From Candidatus Sulfotelmatobacter sp. (GTDB lineage: Bacteria; Acidobacteriota; Terriglobia; Terriglobales; SbA1), in assembly GCA_030151135.1 (NCBI GenBank), contig JASLEQ010000476.1:1-20455 (forward strand): DNA of 20,455 nucleotides, in the 5' to 3' direction. The position numbers and the translations under genes are program-made. Shown here in pieces: positions 4,775-12,841 of the stretch. The first letter of the stretch is position 1, and every line of letters starts with the position of its first letter. The notes under the pieces were generated by a model. The model ran no database searches and was not told where the DNA came from. It worked only from the letters and a program-made list of their open reading frames with translations.

Positions 4775-5722
4775 ATGAAATGTGAATGGGTTCGAGAAAA
4801 TATCGTGCTGCATGTTTATGGCGAACTGGCGGATGACGCCCGGCATGAACTGGAACAGCACGTGGCGCGCTGCGCCGATTGTGCGCTGGAGTTGAAGGCC
4901 GAGCAGAATTTTCACGAACTGCTGTCGCAGGATCGGGCCGCGGAGCCGTCGCCCAATCTGCTGGCAGCGTCACGCATGCGGCTGCAGGAAGAACTTGAGA
5001 CCGCAGAGCAGGGCAGCTTTTGGGGACGTCTAGCACTGGATCCGGCGACCTGGCTGAGGCAAGTGCGGTTCTCTCCGGCTCTGGCTTCGGCGATTCTGAT
5101 TGTCGGCTTCGCCGGTGGAGTGGGAGCGACATACAAGCTTTACAGCTCACGAAGCGCGACGAACGGCTTACCGATTGCGAGCAACAGTACCAATGCGATC
5201 CCCACAGAAGCTTCGATTTCAGGGATTTATTCCGTAACTCCAGTCCCAGGCACGGACCAGGTCACGATCAAATACAACACTCTTTCCACGCAGGAAGCGC
5301 AGGGATCGCTGAACGATCAGAAGATCCAGCAGCTGCTGCTGTTTGCCGCACGCAATAATTACAACTCTGGCGTGCGTGTGGATTCGGTTGACTTGCTGGC
5401 GCAGAAGAGCAGCGAACAGCAGGTGCGGGATGCGCTGATTTACGCGCTGCAGAACGATACGAATCCGGGAGTACGGCTGAAGTCGCTGGATGCGCTGGGA
5501 ACGTATGTTAAGAGCGACACGAATGTGCGCGACGCGATCCTGCGCGCGTTGGTGAACGATGGAAATTCGGGAGTACGGATAGAAGCTTTGCGGCTGATTG
5601 AGCCGGTCAAGGCGGATGGCAGCGTTCGCGGAGTGCTGATGGCGCTGGCGGCAAAGGATTCGAGCCAGTACATCAAGTCGCAGGCGCGGACCATGCTGGC
5701 GCAGTTGCCGGAGATTGATTAG
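4775..5722 (+). CDS. Membrane anti-sigma factor: zinc-finger domain, one TM helix, HEAT-repeat sensor region
   Basis: The 315-residue product has three parts. Residues 1-45 form a zf-HC2/ZAS-type anti-sigma domain (MKCEWVRENI, with His29-x3-Cys33-x2-Cys36), expected to bind the adjacent ECF sigma factor in the cytoplasm. Residues about 101-120 (PALASAILIVGFAGGVGATY) are one membrane helix. After a Ser/Thr/Asn-rich linker, residues about 180-313 are four HEAT-like repeats of 33-34 residues, each with an N-x-GVR-x3-SxDxL-like core (NSGVRVDSVDLL, NPGVRLKSLDAL, NSGVRIEALRLI). The HEAT region would face the periplasm and is a plausible protein-binding sensor. The start ATG 4775 is preceded by AAGGTG at 4760-4765. 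The gene sits between the sigma factor and two secreted proteins, probably in one operon. Confidence 0.85.
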   Translation: MKCEWVRENIVLHVYGELADDARHELEQHVARCADCALELKAEQNFHELLSQDRAAEPSPNLLAASRMRLQEELETAEQGSFWGRLALDPATWLRQVRFSPALASAILIVGFAGGVGATYKLYSSRSATNGLPIASNSTNAIPTEASISGIYSVTPVPGTDQVTIKYNTLSTQEAQGSLNDQKIQQLLLFAARNNYNSGVRVDSVDLLAQKSSEQQVRDALIYALQNDTNPGVRLKSLDALGTYVKSDTNVRDAILRALVNDGNSGVRIEALRLIEPVKADGSVRGVLMALAAKDSSQYIKSQARTMLAQLPEID

Positions 5723-5789
5723 AGCAGCACCTAGAGGCAACAGGAAAACAGGATTCGCGGTAGGGACCGCGAGAAATGAGGTGGTTGAA

Positions 5790-7001
5790 TTGAAGAAAGC
5801 GCTACAAGTCGTCGGGTTGGCCACAGTGCTGGCCCTGCTTGCGCCGTTCAGCTTCGTCCAGAGCCAGGCGCAGGAGACAAGGGTGTCCCGCGAGGGCGGA
5901 ACCTGGGCACAGGAAACGACCGGGTCGCTGGCTACGGTGAAAAACTTGCGGGTCAAGGTGGACATGGGCTCGGTGGTGGTACGTGGCGGGCAACAGCAAG
6001 GCATCAATTATGTCGTTCATACGCGTTTTGGAACTTCTTCAGAGCAGGAAGCCCGCCGCCAGTTCGAGCAGTACAAAGTCACGGCCTATGTAAAAGGCGA
6101 TACCGCGTGGATCGTGGGCGACTGGCAGGGCGGAAGACAGCCGCGTCATTTCTCCGGCGAGTTCTCAGTGATGATTCCGCGCGAGATGGCATTGGTGAAG
6201 CTGGAGACCGAAGGTGGAAATATCGATGCAACTGGCATTAGCGGTCACCTGGATGCTTCCAGTGGTGGGGGCAGCATCAAATTCGACGACGTTGGCGGAG
6301 GAGTGAATGCCGAAACCGGCGGCGGGTCGATCGATGTCGGAACCGTCAGCGGCGATCTTGGACTGCACACGGGTGGAGGAGCGATTGCGGTTCACCACGC
6401 GAACGGGAAGATCACGGCCGAGACCGGCGGGGGCAGCATACGGATCGAGTCGGGATCGCAAGAAGCGAATATCGAGACCGGCGGCGGCAGCATCGAAGTA
6501 CGCCAATGCTCAGGCAAAGTAAGAGTATCGACGGGTGGTGGCAGCATTGATTTGAGTGATGTCGGTGGTCCTGCGGACATTGAAACCGGGGGCGGCAGTA
6601 TCCGGCTGACCTCGGCCAAAGGGCACGTCCACGCAGAAACGGGCGGCGGCGGGATTGAGTTATACGGAGTGCCCTCTGCGCGCGCGGAAACGGGCGCGGG
6701 AGGGATCACGGTGAAGCTGGTGAATACGGGTGGGGAGAGGCGGGACTCGGACCTGGAAACCGCCGCTGGAGATATAACCGTGTACATTGCGTCGGATGTC
6801 GCGATCAATGTGCGGGCCAGCGTGGATATGGGCAACGGGCACCGCATCACGTCGGACTTTCCGGATATTCACATCAACAGCGAAGGCGATCAGTGGGGGC
6901 CGAAGACACTGACGGCGGAAGGCAAACTGAACGGAGGCGGTCCACTGCTGAAGGTGCATACGTCCACAGGCGACATTTGCCTGAAGAGGGCGAGCCGCTA
7001 G
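5790..7001 (+). CDS. Secreted DUF4097-family beta-repeat protein
   Basis: Read from TTG 5790 the product is 403 residues and begins MKKALQVVGLATVLALLAPF, a signal peptide probably cleaved after QSQAQ; GAGG at 5778-5781 supports this start. The frame is open further upstream (GTG 5781 and beyond to 5715) but that part overlaps the anti-sigma end and is not signal-like. Residues about 30-145 form a non-repetitive beta domain. From residue 159 come eight GGGxI turns at 18-residue spacing, typical of DUF4097/DUF4098 proteins predicted to form a beta-solenoid. No catalytic motif is seen. The role is unknown; linkage to an ECF sigma/anti-sigma pair suggests a periplasmic or cell-surface protein of the envelope-stress regulon. 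One Cys only (RQCSG) in the repeat region. Confidence 0.8.
   Translation: MKKALQVVGLATVLALLAPFSFVQSQAQETRVSREGGTWAQETTGSLATVKNLRVKVDMGSVVVRGGQQQGINYVVHTRFGTSSEQEARRQFEQYKVTAYVKGDTAWIVGDWQGGRQPRHFSGEFSVMIPREMALVKLETEGGNIDATGISGHLDASSGGGSIKFDDVGGGVNAETGGGSIDVGTVSGDLGLHTGGGAIAVHHANGKITAETGGGSIRIESGSQEANIETGGGSIEVRQCSGKVRVSTGGGSIDLSDVGGPADIETGGGSIRLTSAKGHVHAETGGGGIELYGVPSARAETGAGGITVKLVNTGGERRDSDLETAAGDITVYIASDVAINVRASVDMGNGHRITSDFPDIHINSEGDQWGPKTLTAEGKLNGGGPLLKVHTSTGDICLKRASR
6264..6692 (+). repeat. In-gene 54-bp repeat encoding an 18-residue GGGSI unit
   Basis: Seven consecutive units of exactly 18 codons (starting at 6264, 6318, 6372, 6426, 6480, 6534, 6588) are followed by one of 17 codons (6642). 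Each begins GGGxI and usually ends ET or ST, as in GGGSIRIESGSQEANIET. Earlier (EGGNI) and later (GAGGI, AAGDI) degenerate turns flank the block. The glycine turn is conserved also in DNA while the strands have diverged, so the array is old rather than a fresh duplication. Confidence 0.9.
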
Positions 7002-7089
7002 AAACGTGGTCCGTGATGAACCGGTGATCCGCAAAGATTAGATACCACCGGCGTTCGTCACTGGCTATTCAGAAATGGGGGGGAACACT

Positions 7090-8187
7090 ATGCGCAAGTC
7101 CATTCTTGCGAGTCTCGCGATAGCGCCGCTGCTGCTGAGTTTGCTGCATGCGGAGCAGAGTTATTCCGCGGACGACACACACTCCTGGGTATTTTCCAGC
7201 GATGAGGGCGGGACGACATCGTACCTGGGTGTTGACATTGCCGATGTGAGCGCAGATCGGCTGGGCGCGTTGAAGCTGAAGGAAGAAAAGGGCGTTGAAG
7301 TCACGATGGTCGATCAGGATGCGCCTGCCGGGAAGGCGGGGATCAAGGAACACGACGTTATCCTGTCGATGAATGGGACGGCAGTAGAAAGTGGCGCGCA
7401 GCTTCGGCGGATGATTCACGAGACGCCGGCCGGTCGAGTGGTCACGCTGGGATTGAGCCGGGCGGGCCAGCCGATGAGCGTCAAAGTGCAACTGGCAGAC
7501 AAGCACAAAGAATTTGCATTTGTGCCGCCGAACCCAGACGTCCACGTGAAGATTCCGGATATTCACATCCCGGACATCGACATTCCCTCGATGAACATGG
7601 TGGTGGTGACATCGTCAGCCCGCAGCGGGTTGATGGTGGAGAACATAACGCCGCAGCTGGGAGAGTTCTTCGGGGTGAAAAACGGGAACGGAGTGCTGGT
7701 GCGGTCGGTGGAGAAAGGCAGCAGGGCGGAACATTCGGGTTTCCGCGCAGGGGACGTGATCGTGAAGGTAAATGGCCAGTTTGTGCACGACACGAGCGAC
7801 TTTGCGCATGGAGTCAAATCGCGAAGCAGCAATTCCATTCCGGTCGTGGTGATGCGCGACAGGAAAGAGCAAACTCTGACTTTATCGTTGCCCGACAAGA
7901 AAGAGTCTGGGGACCTGCTGGACGAAGAAAGCTTTGGCGAAGAACCGTTGCTTAACGCGGAGGGGATACAGAAGCTGACCGCGCTGAAAGACGAGCTGGC
8001 ACAGCTTCGTCCGAATTTGGCGCTGACGGCCGAGGAATCGCGGAAGACGGTAGAGAAGTTCGAGAAAGACTTGTGTAAACAGCAAAAAGCGCTTCAACAG
8101 CAGACGGTACGGCAGAAGCTGGAAATGAAGAAGCAGATGGAGAAGCTCGAAAAGCAGCTGCTGCTGATGAAAGAAGAACTGCTGTAG
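7090..8187 (+). CDS. Secreted protein with two PDZ domains and a C-terminal coiled coil
   Basis: The 365-residue product starts at ATG 7090 (G-run at 7077-7083 as ribosome-binding site) with a signal peptide, MRKSILASLAIAPLLLSLLHA. PDZ domain 1 spans about 45-137 (YLGVDIADV, APAGKAGIKEHDVILSMNGTAV), and PDZ domain 2 about 180-268 (GVLVRSVEKGSRAEHSGFRAGDVIVKVNG). Between them lies a short IPDI-repeat linker. Residues about 293-365 are a highly charged Lys/Glu/Gln coiled coil. The PDZ domains resemble those of DegP/HtrA proteases, but no trypsin-like domain or His-Asp-Ser triad is present, so this is an adaptor or scaffold and not a protease. It is the last gene of the ECF cluster; it may bind C-termini of misfolded envelope proteins, by analogy with HtrA/RseP PDZ domains (inference). 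Confidence 0.85.
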   Translation: MRKSILASLAIAPLLLSLLHAEQSYSADDTHSWVFSSDEGGTTSYLGVDIADVSADRLGALKLKEEKGVEVTMVDQDAPAGKAGIKEHDVILSMNGTAVESGAQLRRMIHETPAGRVVTLGLSRAGQPMSVKVQLADKHKEFAFVPPNPDVHVKIPDIHIPDIDIPSMNMVVVTSSARSGLMVENITPQLGEFFGVKNGNGVLVRSVEKGSRAEHSGFRAGDVIVKVNGQFVHDTSDFAHGVKSRSSNSIPVVVMRDRKEQTLTLSLPDKKESGDLLDEESFGEEPLLNAEGIQKLTALKDELAQLRPNLALTAEESRKTVEKFEKDLCKQQKALQQQTVRQKLEMKKQMEKLEKQLLLMKEELL

Positions 8188-8193
8188 AGCGGA

Positions 8194-9687
8194 TTAGGGG
8201 CGCGTGCCCGCGGCGGCCGAGGCCGTGGCCATCATGCTAACGCGGTTCCGTCCTTCCTGTTTCGCGACGTAGAGGGATTTATCAGCGGCGCGCACGATTT
8301 CATCTCTGCTGCGGCCGTGCGTGGGGAATGCCGCGACCCCGGCGCTCACGGTGATGGCGCGGGGCACGCCGGGAAACTGCCATTGCTCAACCTGGCGGCG
8401 TAATTTCTCAGCGATCGCCAGCGCCTGCTGGACGTTGGTTTGCATCAGCAGGATCGCGAATTCTTCTCCTCCATAACGGCAAACGACGTCAATCTTTCTG
8501 ACCTGCTGATGGAAGATGGACGATACCTGGCGCAAGACTTCATCGCCCAGAAGGTGTCCGAATTCGTCGTTGAGGCGCTTGAAATGGTCGATGTCGGCAA
8601 TGATGACGGCCATCGAGGTGTCATAGCGGCGGGCTCTTTCGATCTCCTCATTAATCCGCATTTCGAAGAATCGACGGTTGAAGATGCCGGTCAGTCCGTC
8701 GAGATAAGCCAGCTGCTTGACGCGTTCGATGTAGTGGGCATTTTGGATGGAATTGGCGCAGATATCTGCTACCGACTCGAGAGATTGCAGGTCGTTATCG
8801 TGAAAAGCTCCGCGTTTGTCGCTGTGGAGAGTTAGCACTCCCAGCGTTTGGCCGAACGAGATGAGTGGGATGCTCAATCTCGATACTGTCTCCTTGAATA
8901 AGCGAGCGGCCTCTGGCGCCGCCGAGAGATCATTCTCCACCATGGTTTCGTTGGTAGCGACCACGCCAGCCCAAGGTTGATTTGCCCCAGAGAGACGCCC
9001 GCTGTCAGGGATGCAGGAAGTGAGAGTGCCATGATGAGCGCGCATCAGCAGGTCGCCTTCCTCGCGCAAGAGCAACGAAACGTGTTGCACCTGAAAGGCG
9101 CGCTGAATGATGGAGCACACGCGAACCAAGAGCTCATCGAGTTCCATGACAGCGGTGCTCTGCTGGGCGATGGTATTGATGGCTTCGAGTTGACGCGCGC
9201 GCTGCCGCTCTAGAGAGTAGAGGCGGGCGTTCTGGATGGCGATGGAAGCCTGCGTGGAAAATAACGTGAGCGTTTCAATGGTCTCGTGGTCGAAGTGATT
9301 GAGTTGATGACTCTGGCAGTCCAACACTCCGACAACTTCGTCTCGTACCATCAGAGGAATTGCGAGTTCCGATCGCGTGGATTCGGCGGCGCAAATATAG
9401 CGGGCGTCCTGACGGACGTCTGGAGCGTAAACGGGGTGTTTCTTGAGGGCGGCAGCCCCGGTAATTCCCTGGTGGACGGAAAGGCGAATCGTGTCTTTTT
9501 CCCAATCCCAGCCGATTTGGGTGCGAACGAAAAGCTCCTGCGACTCCTTATCGAGCAGGAGAATGGCGACGTTGGGCAAGTGAAAATAGTCGCGCGCGAT
9601 CTGCAGGATCCTCTTCAGGACCTCATCGAGGTCGAACGTGGAGAGGACGGCCTGCCCCGCTTCGTACAAAACGGCAAGTTTCGGCAT
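8194..9687 (-). CDS. Diguanylate cyclase, GAF-GAF-GGDEF
   Basis: This 497-residue cytoplasmic protein should make cyclic di-GMP from two GTP. Two GAF sensor domains come first, about residues 18-155 (ending STQASIAIQNARLYSLE) and 182-315 (ending ADICANSIQNAHY). The GGDEF domain spans about 325-485 with LDGLTGIFNRRFF, ADIDHFKRLNDEFGHLLGD, and the active site GGEEF at 406-410. RKID at 397-400 lies exactly five residues before it and matches the RxxD inhibitory I-site, so product inhibition is expected. There are no TM helices and no EAL domain. GAF ligands cannot be told from sequence. The start at 9687 (MPKLAVLYEAG) lacks a clear ribosome-binding site. It converges with the PDZ gene, with six bases between the stop codons. 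Confidence 0.95.
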   Translation of the reverse strand: MPKLAVLYEAGQAVLSTFDLDEVLKRILQIARDYFHLPNVAILLLDKESQELFVRTQIGWDWEKDTIRLSVHQGITGAAALKKHPVYAPDVRQDARYICAAESTRSELAIPLMVRDEVVGVLDCQSHQLNHFDHETIETLTLFSTQASIAIQNARLYSLERQRARQLEAINTIAQQSTAVMELDELLVRVCSIIQRAFQVQHVSLLLREEGDLLMRAHHGTLTSCIPDSGRLSGANQPWAGVVATNETMVENDLSAAPEAARLFKETVSRLSIPLISFGQTLGVLTLHSDKRGAFHDNDLQSLESVADICANSIQNAHYIERVKQLAYLDGLTGIFNRRFFEMRINEEIERARRYDTSMAVIIADIDHFKRLNDEFGHLLGDEVLRQVSSIFHQQVRKIDVVCRYGGEEFAILLMQTNVQQALAIAEKLRRQVEQWQFPGVPRAITVSAGVAAFPTHGRSRDEIVRAADKSLYVAKQEGRNRVSMMATASAAAGTRP

Positions 9688-9761
9688 TCCAACGCATTCT
9701 AGTCTGGGGGAAGTAAGTTACCGAGGTTCCGAAAGTAACTCCCAAAATCCGGTTTCAAGGG

Positions 9762-9938
9762 CTAACGGGATTTCCGAAGGGTGCGGATAAAGGCATAAAT
9801 CACGACGCAAAAGCCGAAGTCCAGGATCATACCGAGGTCGAGGTTAAAGGGATGGTGTTTCGCGATGGGAGGAAGCGAGGGCAGAAGTAGAAAATAGACA
9901 AGATTGCCCAGAATAATAGCCAGCAATGCCTGCAGCAT
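9762..9938 (-). CDS. Small membrane protein, two TM helices, unknown function
   Basis: From ATG 9938 the product is 58 residues, MLQALLAIILGNLVYFLLLP..., with two hydrophobic helices (about 2-18 and 36-51), a Pro-rich turn (LPSLPPIAKHHP) between them and a basic C-terminus (RTLRKSR). GTG 9950 would add four residues; a stop codon lies directly before it. Neither start has a good ribosome-binding site. The composition is strongly membrane-like and differs from the shadow frames nearby, so I consider it real. It lies 74 bases upstream of the diguanylate cyclase on the same strand and is divergent from recG; the 136-base spacer towards recG shows no clear promoter. Confidence 0.65.
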   Translation of the reverse strand: MLQALLAIILGNLVYFLLLPSLPPIAKHHPFNLDLGMILDFGFCVVIYAFIRTLRKSR

Positions 9939-10074
9939 ATTGACCAGCACTTATGGTTTAGACACCCGGACGCGGAGAAGGGTTTCCGAAGAATACGGGG
10001 CTGGGAGCGCGAGGAGTGCAGTTTCGGCTGTCCTGCTACCATGAGCTTTTGGAATACGTTTTCTTGCGCTTGCC

Positions 10075-12270
10075 ATGCTTGAACTTGCCACGCCGGTCCA
10101 GTACGTCAAGGGAGTGGGTCCGAAGATCGCCGAGATTCTGGCAGGTAAAGGCATTCGGACGGTTGGTGAGCTGCTGCATTATCTGCCCTTTCGATATGAA
10201 GACCGGCTGAATCCCAGAGGAATTGGAGAGTTACGCGCTGGCGAGATGGCCAGCGTTGTGGGTGAGGTGCGCAATTCGGGTCTTTTTCGAACTCGCAGCA
10301 TGCCCATCTTCCAGCTGACGGTTGGACAGGGAAGGACGCGACTGCGGTGCCTGTGGTTTAACGCGACTTATCTTCAGGACAAATTCGTCCCGGGGCAGAT
10401 GATTGCCCTCTATGGCAAGGTCGAAGCGGACCAGCGCACGGGCGAACTGCAGATCATCCAGCCACAGTTTGAGATTCTGGGAGATGCGTCGGATACGGCC
10501 GATCCGGAGAAGAAAGCGGCGGAATCGCTGGAGATCGGACGCATTGTTCCGATCTATGAAGGGACCGGGCGGCTTACTTCGAAGTGGTTTCGACGCATCA
10601 TTCGAACAGCCCTGGAGAACTTGACGCCCGATCTGCCGGAAGCCATTCCAGCGGGGGTGCGAGAGCATTTGGGACTGGTCTCTCCTCGAGCCGCGTTGTG
10701 GAATGTTCATTGGCCTGAGCCGGGGGAGAGCCTGGCGGACCTGCAATCGTCGCGAACACCGGCACACATTCGAATGATTTTTGAAGAATTGTTCTTTGTG
10801 GAGCTTGGGCTGGAGTTGAAGAGGAGGCAGCAGAGAGCGCAAACGGGGATCGCGTTCCAGTTGGACGACAAGGCACGGGCCGCGATCAAGAAGATCTTGC
10901 CTTTTCACCCGACAGCGGCTCAGAAGAAAGTGCTCAAGGAAATTGCGGAAGATATGCAGAAGCCATACCCGATGCGGCGGTTGCTGCAGGGGGATGTGGG
11001 ATCGGGGAAGACGATTGTTGGATTTGAGGCGGCGATTATCGCCATCGAGAACGGGTATCAAGTGGCGCTGATGGCGCCGACTGAAATCCTGGCGCAGCAG
11101 CATTATTTTTCAGCGCGCCGAATCCTGGAGAACGCCGGATACCGGATTGTCCTGCTCACCGGGTCTTTGGAGAATGATCGCAAGCGCGAGATCCGGCGAC
11201 ACATCGCGCAAGGGAACGCGCAGCTGGTGATTGGAACCCATGCGCTGCTGGAAGAGAAGGTGGAATTCGGCAAGCTGGGGCTGGTGATCGTAGATGAACA
11301 ACACCGATTTGGCGTAATGCAGCGGCTTAAGCTGATGAAGAAGAGTGCGGAAGGAGACGAGGAGCGATCTTGCCCCGGCGCCACGGATGGGAGTAACGGT
11401 TCTCGCGGCGGGTCGGCCGAGCCTGATGTTCTCGTTATGACGGCAACGCCCATCCCGCGTACTTTGGCGCTCACTCTCTATGGCGATCTGGACTTGAGCG
11501 TGCTGGATGAGCTGCCTCCCGGGCGAACTCCCATTGTGACGAAACAAATCGGGGACGATCAGTCTCCGAAGGTGTGGGATTTCATCCGGAAGCAAGTGGA
11601 AGCCGGGCATCAGGCCTACGTGGTGTACCCCGTGATTGCCGAGAATGAAGAGAGTGAGTTGAAGGCGGCCATCAAGATGTACCGGGAACTGAGCGGCAAA
11701 GTGTTCTCCGACCTGAAAGTTGGCTTGCTGCACGGGCGACTGGATGCCGAGCTTAAAGAGCAGGTCATGCGCATGTTCCAGAAAGGCGACCTGCAAATCC
11801 TTGTCGCGACGACAGTGATTGAAGTTGGAGTTGATGTGCCGAACGCGACGATCATGGCGATCGAACACGCCGAGCGGTTCGGGCTGGCGCAACTTCATCA
11901 GCTGCGAGGGCGCATCGGGCGAGGTGCGGCGAAGTCCTATTGCATCCTAATGACGGGCGGGAAGGTAAGTGAAGAGGGACAGCGCCGGCTGCAGGCCATG
12001 GTCGACACGAACGATGGCTTCAGGATTGCTGAACTGGATCTGGAGCTTCGCGGGCCCGGGGAATTTTTCGGAACCCGACAGGCAGGGATGCCGAGTTTCC
12101 GCGTCGCGAACATCATTCGCGACGGGCAGTTGCTCGAAGTGGCGAAGCGGGAAGCGGCTTTCGTGCTGGCCGGGCCAAACTCCGAGGTGTCATCGGAGGA
12201 AATCAGCCGCGCGCTCTTTCAGATGCGGGCGCGCTGGCAGCATACATACGGCTTGGTGGAAGTCGGCTGA
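10075..12270 (+). CDS. recG: ATP-dependent DNA helicase RecG
   Basis: RecG remodels stalled replication forks and branch-migrates Holliday junctions. The 731-residue product has an N-terminal helix-hairpin-like segment (VQYVKGVGPKIAEILAGKGI), the OB-fold wedge domain (about 55-150) and a superfamily 2 helicase core. Motifs: Walker A GDVGSGKT at 306-313, APTEILAQQH, DEQH at 407-410, MTATPIPRT at 455-463, LLHGRL, ATTVIEVGVDVPNA, and QLRGRIGRG at 609-617. The C-terminal TRG-type segment (GFRIAELDLELRGPGEFFGTRQAG) is intact. Residues about 424-450 are a Gly/Ser/charged insertion between motifs II and III, longer than in E. coli RecG. The start is ATG 10075 (MLELATPVQYVKGVGP); no clear ribosome-binding site is seen. 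A DinB-family gene follows after 15 bases. Confidence 0.97.
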   Translation: MLELATPVQYVKGVGPKIAEILAGKGIRTVGELLHYLPFRYEDRLNPRGIGELRAGEMASVVGEVRNSGLFRTRSMPIFQLTVGQGRTRLRCLWFNATYLQDKFVPGQMIALYGKVEADQRTGELQIIQPQFEILGDASDTADPEKKAAESLEIGRIVPIYEGTGRLTSKWFRRIIRTALENLTPDLPEAIPAGVREHLGLVSPRAALWNVHWPEPGESLADLQSSRTPAHIRMIFEELFFVELGLELKRRQQRAQTGIAFQLDDKARAAIKKILPFHPTAAQKKVLKEIAEDMQKPYPMRRLLQGDVGSGKTIVGFEAAIIAIENGYQVALMAPTEILAQQHYFSARRILENAGYRIVLLTGSLENDRKREIRRHIAQGNAQLVIGTHALLEEKVEFGKLGLVIVDEQHRFGVMQRLKLMKKSAEGDEERSCPGATDGSNGSRGGSAEPDVLVMTATPIPRTLALTLYGDLDLSVLDELPPGRTPIVTKQIGDDQSPKVWDFIRKQVEAGHQAYVVYPVIAENEESELKAAIKMYRELSGKVFSDLKVGLLHGRLDAELKEQVMRMFQKGDLQILVATTVIEVGVDVPNATIMAIEHAERFGLAQLHQLRGRIGRGAAKSYCILMTGGKVSEEGQRRLQAMVDTNDGFRIAELDLELRGPGEFFGTRQAGMPSFRVANIIRDGQLLEVAKREAAFVLAGPNSEVSSEEISRALFQMRARWQHTYGLVEVG

Positions 12271-12285
12271 GCAGGTTCGTGTCGA

Positions 12286-12810
12286 ATGACGAAAGACGAC
12301 ATCCAGCTTCTCTATGAGTACGACCGGTGGGCCAATGGCAAGGTGCTGGACGCTGCCGCCATCCTGAGCACAGAAGATTTTACTCGCAACCTGGGCGGGG
12401 GATTTCCGTCAATTCGAGACACGCTGCTGCATATTATTGCGGGCGAGTGGATTTGGTTGCAGTACTGGAAGGCGGAAACTCTCGACATGAAGTTTGTAGC
12501 CGACCTGGAGCAGCAGAGGGATCGCTTGTTCCATGGCGAGCAATTTCCGACAGTGACCACGGTGCGGGATAAATGGCGTGAAATCGAACGGGAGCAGGTG
12601 GCATTCGTTGCATCCACGTCTGAAGAAGCTCTGTACCGCATGTTGCCGGAACGGACGGTGTGGGTCCCGCTAGTACAGCTTATGCAGCACGTCGCAAATC
12701 ACTCGACCTATCATCGCGGCCAAGTTGCATTGATGATGAGACAACTGGGCGTACCAGCGATTCCCACGGACTTTCATGTTTTCCTGGCGGATCGGCAAGC
12801 GCAAAAGTAA
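12286..12810 (+). CDS. DinB-family (YfiT-like) putative metal-dependent protein
   Basis: The 174-residue product fits the DinB four-helix-bundle superfamily: an N-terminal LLYEYDRWANGKVLDAA helix, LLHIIAGEWIWLQYW with His49, and HVANHSTYHRGQVALMMRQLG with His139 and His143. His49/His139/His143 would be the metal triad. Family members include damage-inducible proteins and bacillithiol- or mycothiol-dependent S-transferases, but the substrate here is unknown. This is not DNA polymerase IV, which shares the old dinB name. The gene starts at ATG 12286, 15 bases after recG, so the two are probably cotranscribed. The C-terminus is short after PTDFHVFLADRQAQK. Confidence 0.9.
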   Translation: MTKDDIQLLYEYDRWANGKVLDAAAILSTEDFTRNLGGGFPSIRDTLLHIIAGEWIWLQYWKAETLDMKFVADLEQQRDRLFHGEQFPTVTTVRDKWREIEREQVAFVASTSEEALYRMLPERTVWVPLVQLMQHVANHSTYHRGQVALMMRQLGVPAIPTDFHVFLADRQAQK

Positions 12811-12841
12811 CCGAAGCAGACTCAGTCACGTCCATTCGATT

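Noticed and set aside
5715..5789. Longer N-terminus for the DUF4097 protein starting at 5715
   Set aside because: It would overlap the anti-sigma gene and put about 25 non-hydrophobic residues before the signal peptide, while TTG 5790 has a GAGG site at proper spacing.
4100..6007. Minus-strand frames opposite the sigma/anti-sigma genes (4100-4915, 4281-5150, 5219-6007)
   Set aside because: They are shadows of well-supported + strand genes, with no recognisable domains or ribosome-binding sites.
6264..6692. Regular 54-bp repeats as a CRISPR array
   Set aside because: The period is an exact multiple of three inside an open frame, the repeats are degenerate, and the spacing encodes an 18-residue protein repeat. 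No cas genes are present.
8440..9702. Plus-strand frames opposite the diguanylate cyclase (8440-8835, 8977-9213, 9286-9702)
   Set aside because: They are mirror frames of the GAF and GGDEF coding sequence with no independent support.
10231..11898. Two minus-strand frames of more than 260 residues opposite recG
   Set aside because: RecG is intact with every helicase motif; the opposite frames have no domain character.
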